NCBI GenBank assembly: GCA_016719755.1
Contig: JADJYM010000013.1
Location: 2,501 to 66,500, forward strand
Source of the DNA: Novosphingobium sp.
GTDB lineage: Bacteria > Pseudomonadota > Alphaproteobacteria > Sphingomonadales > Sphingomonadaceae
Direction of reading: 5' to 3'
Length of the DNA: 64,000 bases
The position numbers and the translations under genes were made by a program. Shown piece after piece: positions 63,994 through 64,000 of the stretch (position 1 is its first letter; each line of letters opens with the position of its first letter). The notes under the pieces are model-generated. The model saw only the letters and a program-made list of their open reading frames with translations, did no database searches and was not told the DNA's origin.

Positions 63994-64000
63994 AATCACC

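Overview
The window looks like a chromosomal segment of an alphaproteobacterium, most likely a sphingomonad (Novosphingobium, Sphingobium or Sphingomonas type). The support is the very high GC content, three TonB-dependent receptors, dense ATGA/TGATG-overlapping operons, an initiator tRNA of alphaproteobacterial type, and short intergenic palindromes built on GTTCGTGTCGAG. The genus is an inference; no rRNA gene is present to settle it.

Region by region. 1-0.4 kb: tRNA-fMet with its terminator, preceded by a 21-nt copy of its own 5' end. 0.45-4.7 kb: a SleB-type cell-wall hydrolase, then a 3-hydroxyacyl-CoA dehydrogenase and an acyl-CoA ligase on the minus strand. 4.8-7.1 kb: a complete YfiR-YfiN-YfiB cyclic-di-GMP module. 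7.2-13.3 kb: a 5-oxoproline operon (fused oxoprolinase, DUF969 and DUF979 transporter subunits, DUF2891), followed by a convergent ROK sugar kinase. 14.3-23.3 kb: a divergent pair of operons of poorly known envelope proteins. The rightward arm ends in an exported protein whose C-terminus carries the spaced catalytic motifs of ExoY/edema-factor nucleotidyl cyclases, followed by a TPR/single-pass membrane protein. 23.4-26.7 kb: a copper-uptake-like locus (DUF2946, an OprC-like TonB receptor with a frameshift, and a dedicated TonB). 26.8-32.6 kb: a beta-CASP metallo-beta-lactamase RNase coupled to an ABC exporter, whose permease carries a one-base insertion, and a membrane fusion protein.

32.6-64 kb is a large catabolic island. 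It holds two TonB receptors, an MpaB-type oxygenase, a LuxR regulator, two acyl-CoA dehydrogenases, three acyl-CoA ligases, a Rieske oxygenase facing homologues of phthalate-pathway Pht4 and Pht5, two MarR regulators, an arylsulfatase-like enzyme, an FMN reductase, a MetE-like methyltransferase and a minus-strand operon (TonB receptor, MFS, NTF2-like, CMD-like, GST, VOC). Within it, one operon (49.96-54.98 kb) encodes a hydrolase, an APH-type kinase, an enolase paralogue with altered active-site residues, a 2-hydroxyacid dehydrogenase and an alpha/beta-hydrolase-fold protein lacking its nucleophilic serine.

Four promoters in the island share a 19-bp TTAG-N4-CTA operator-like element, and a fifth has its own 22-bp palindrome, suggesting MarR-controlled regulation of one catabolic programme. 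The most promising candidates for something undescribed are the kinase/enolase/dehydrogenase operon and the envelope operon with the cyclase-like toxin domain. There is no gene-free stretch over 300 bases.
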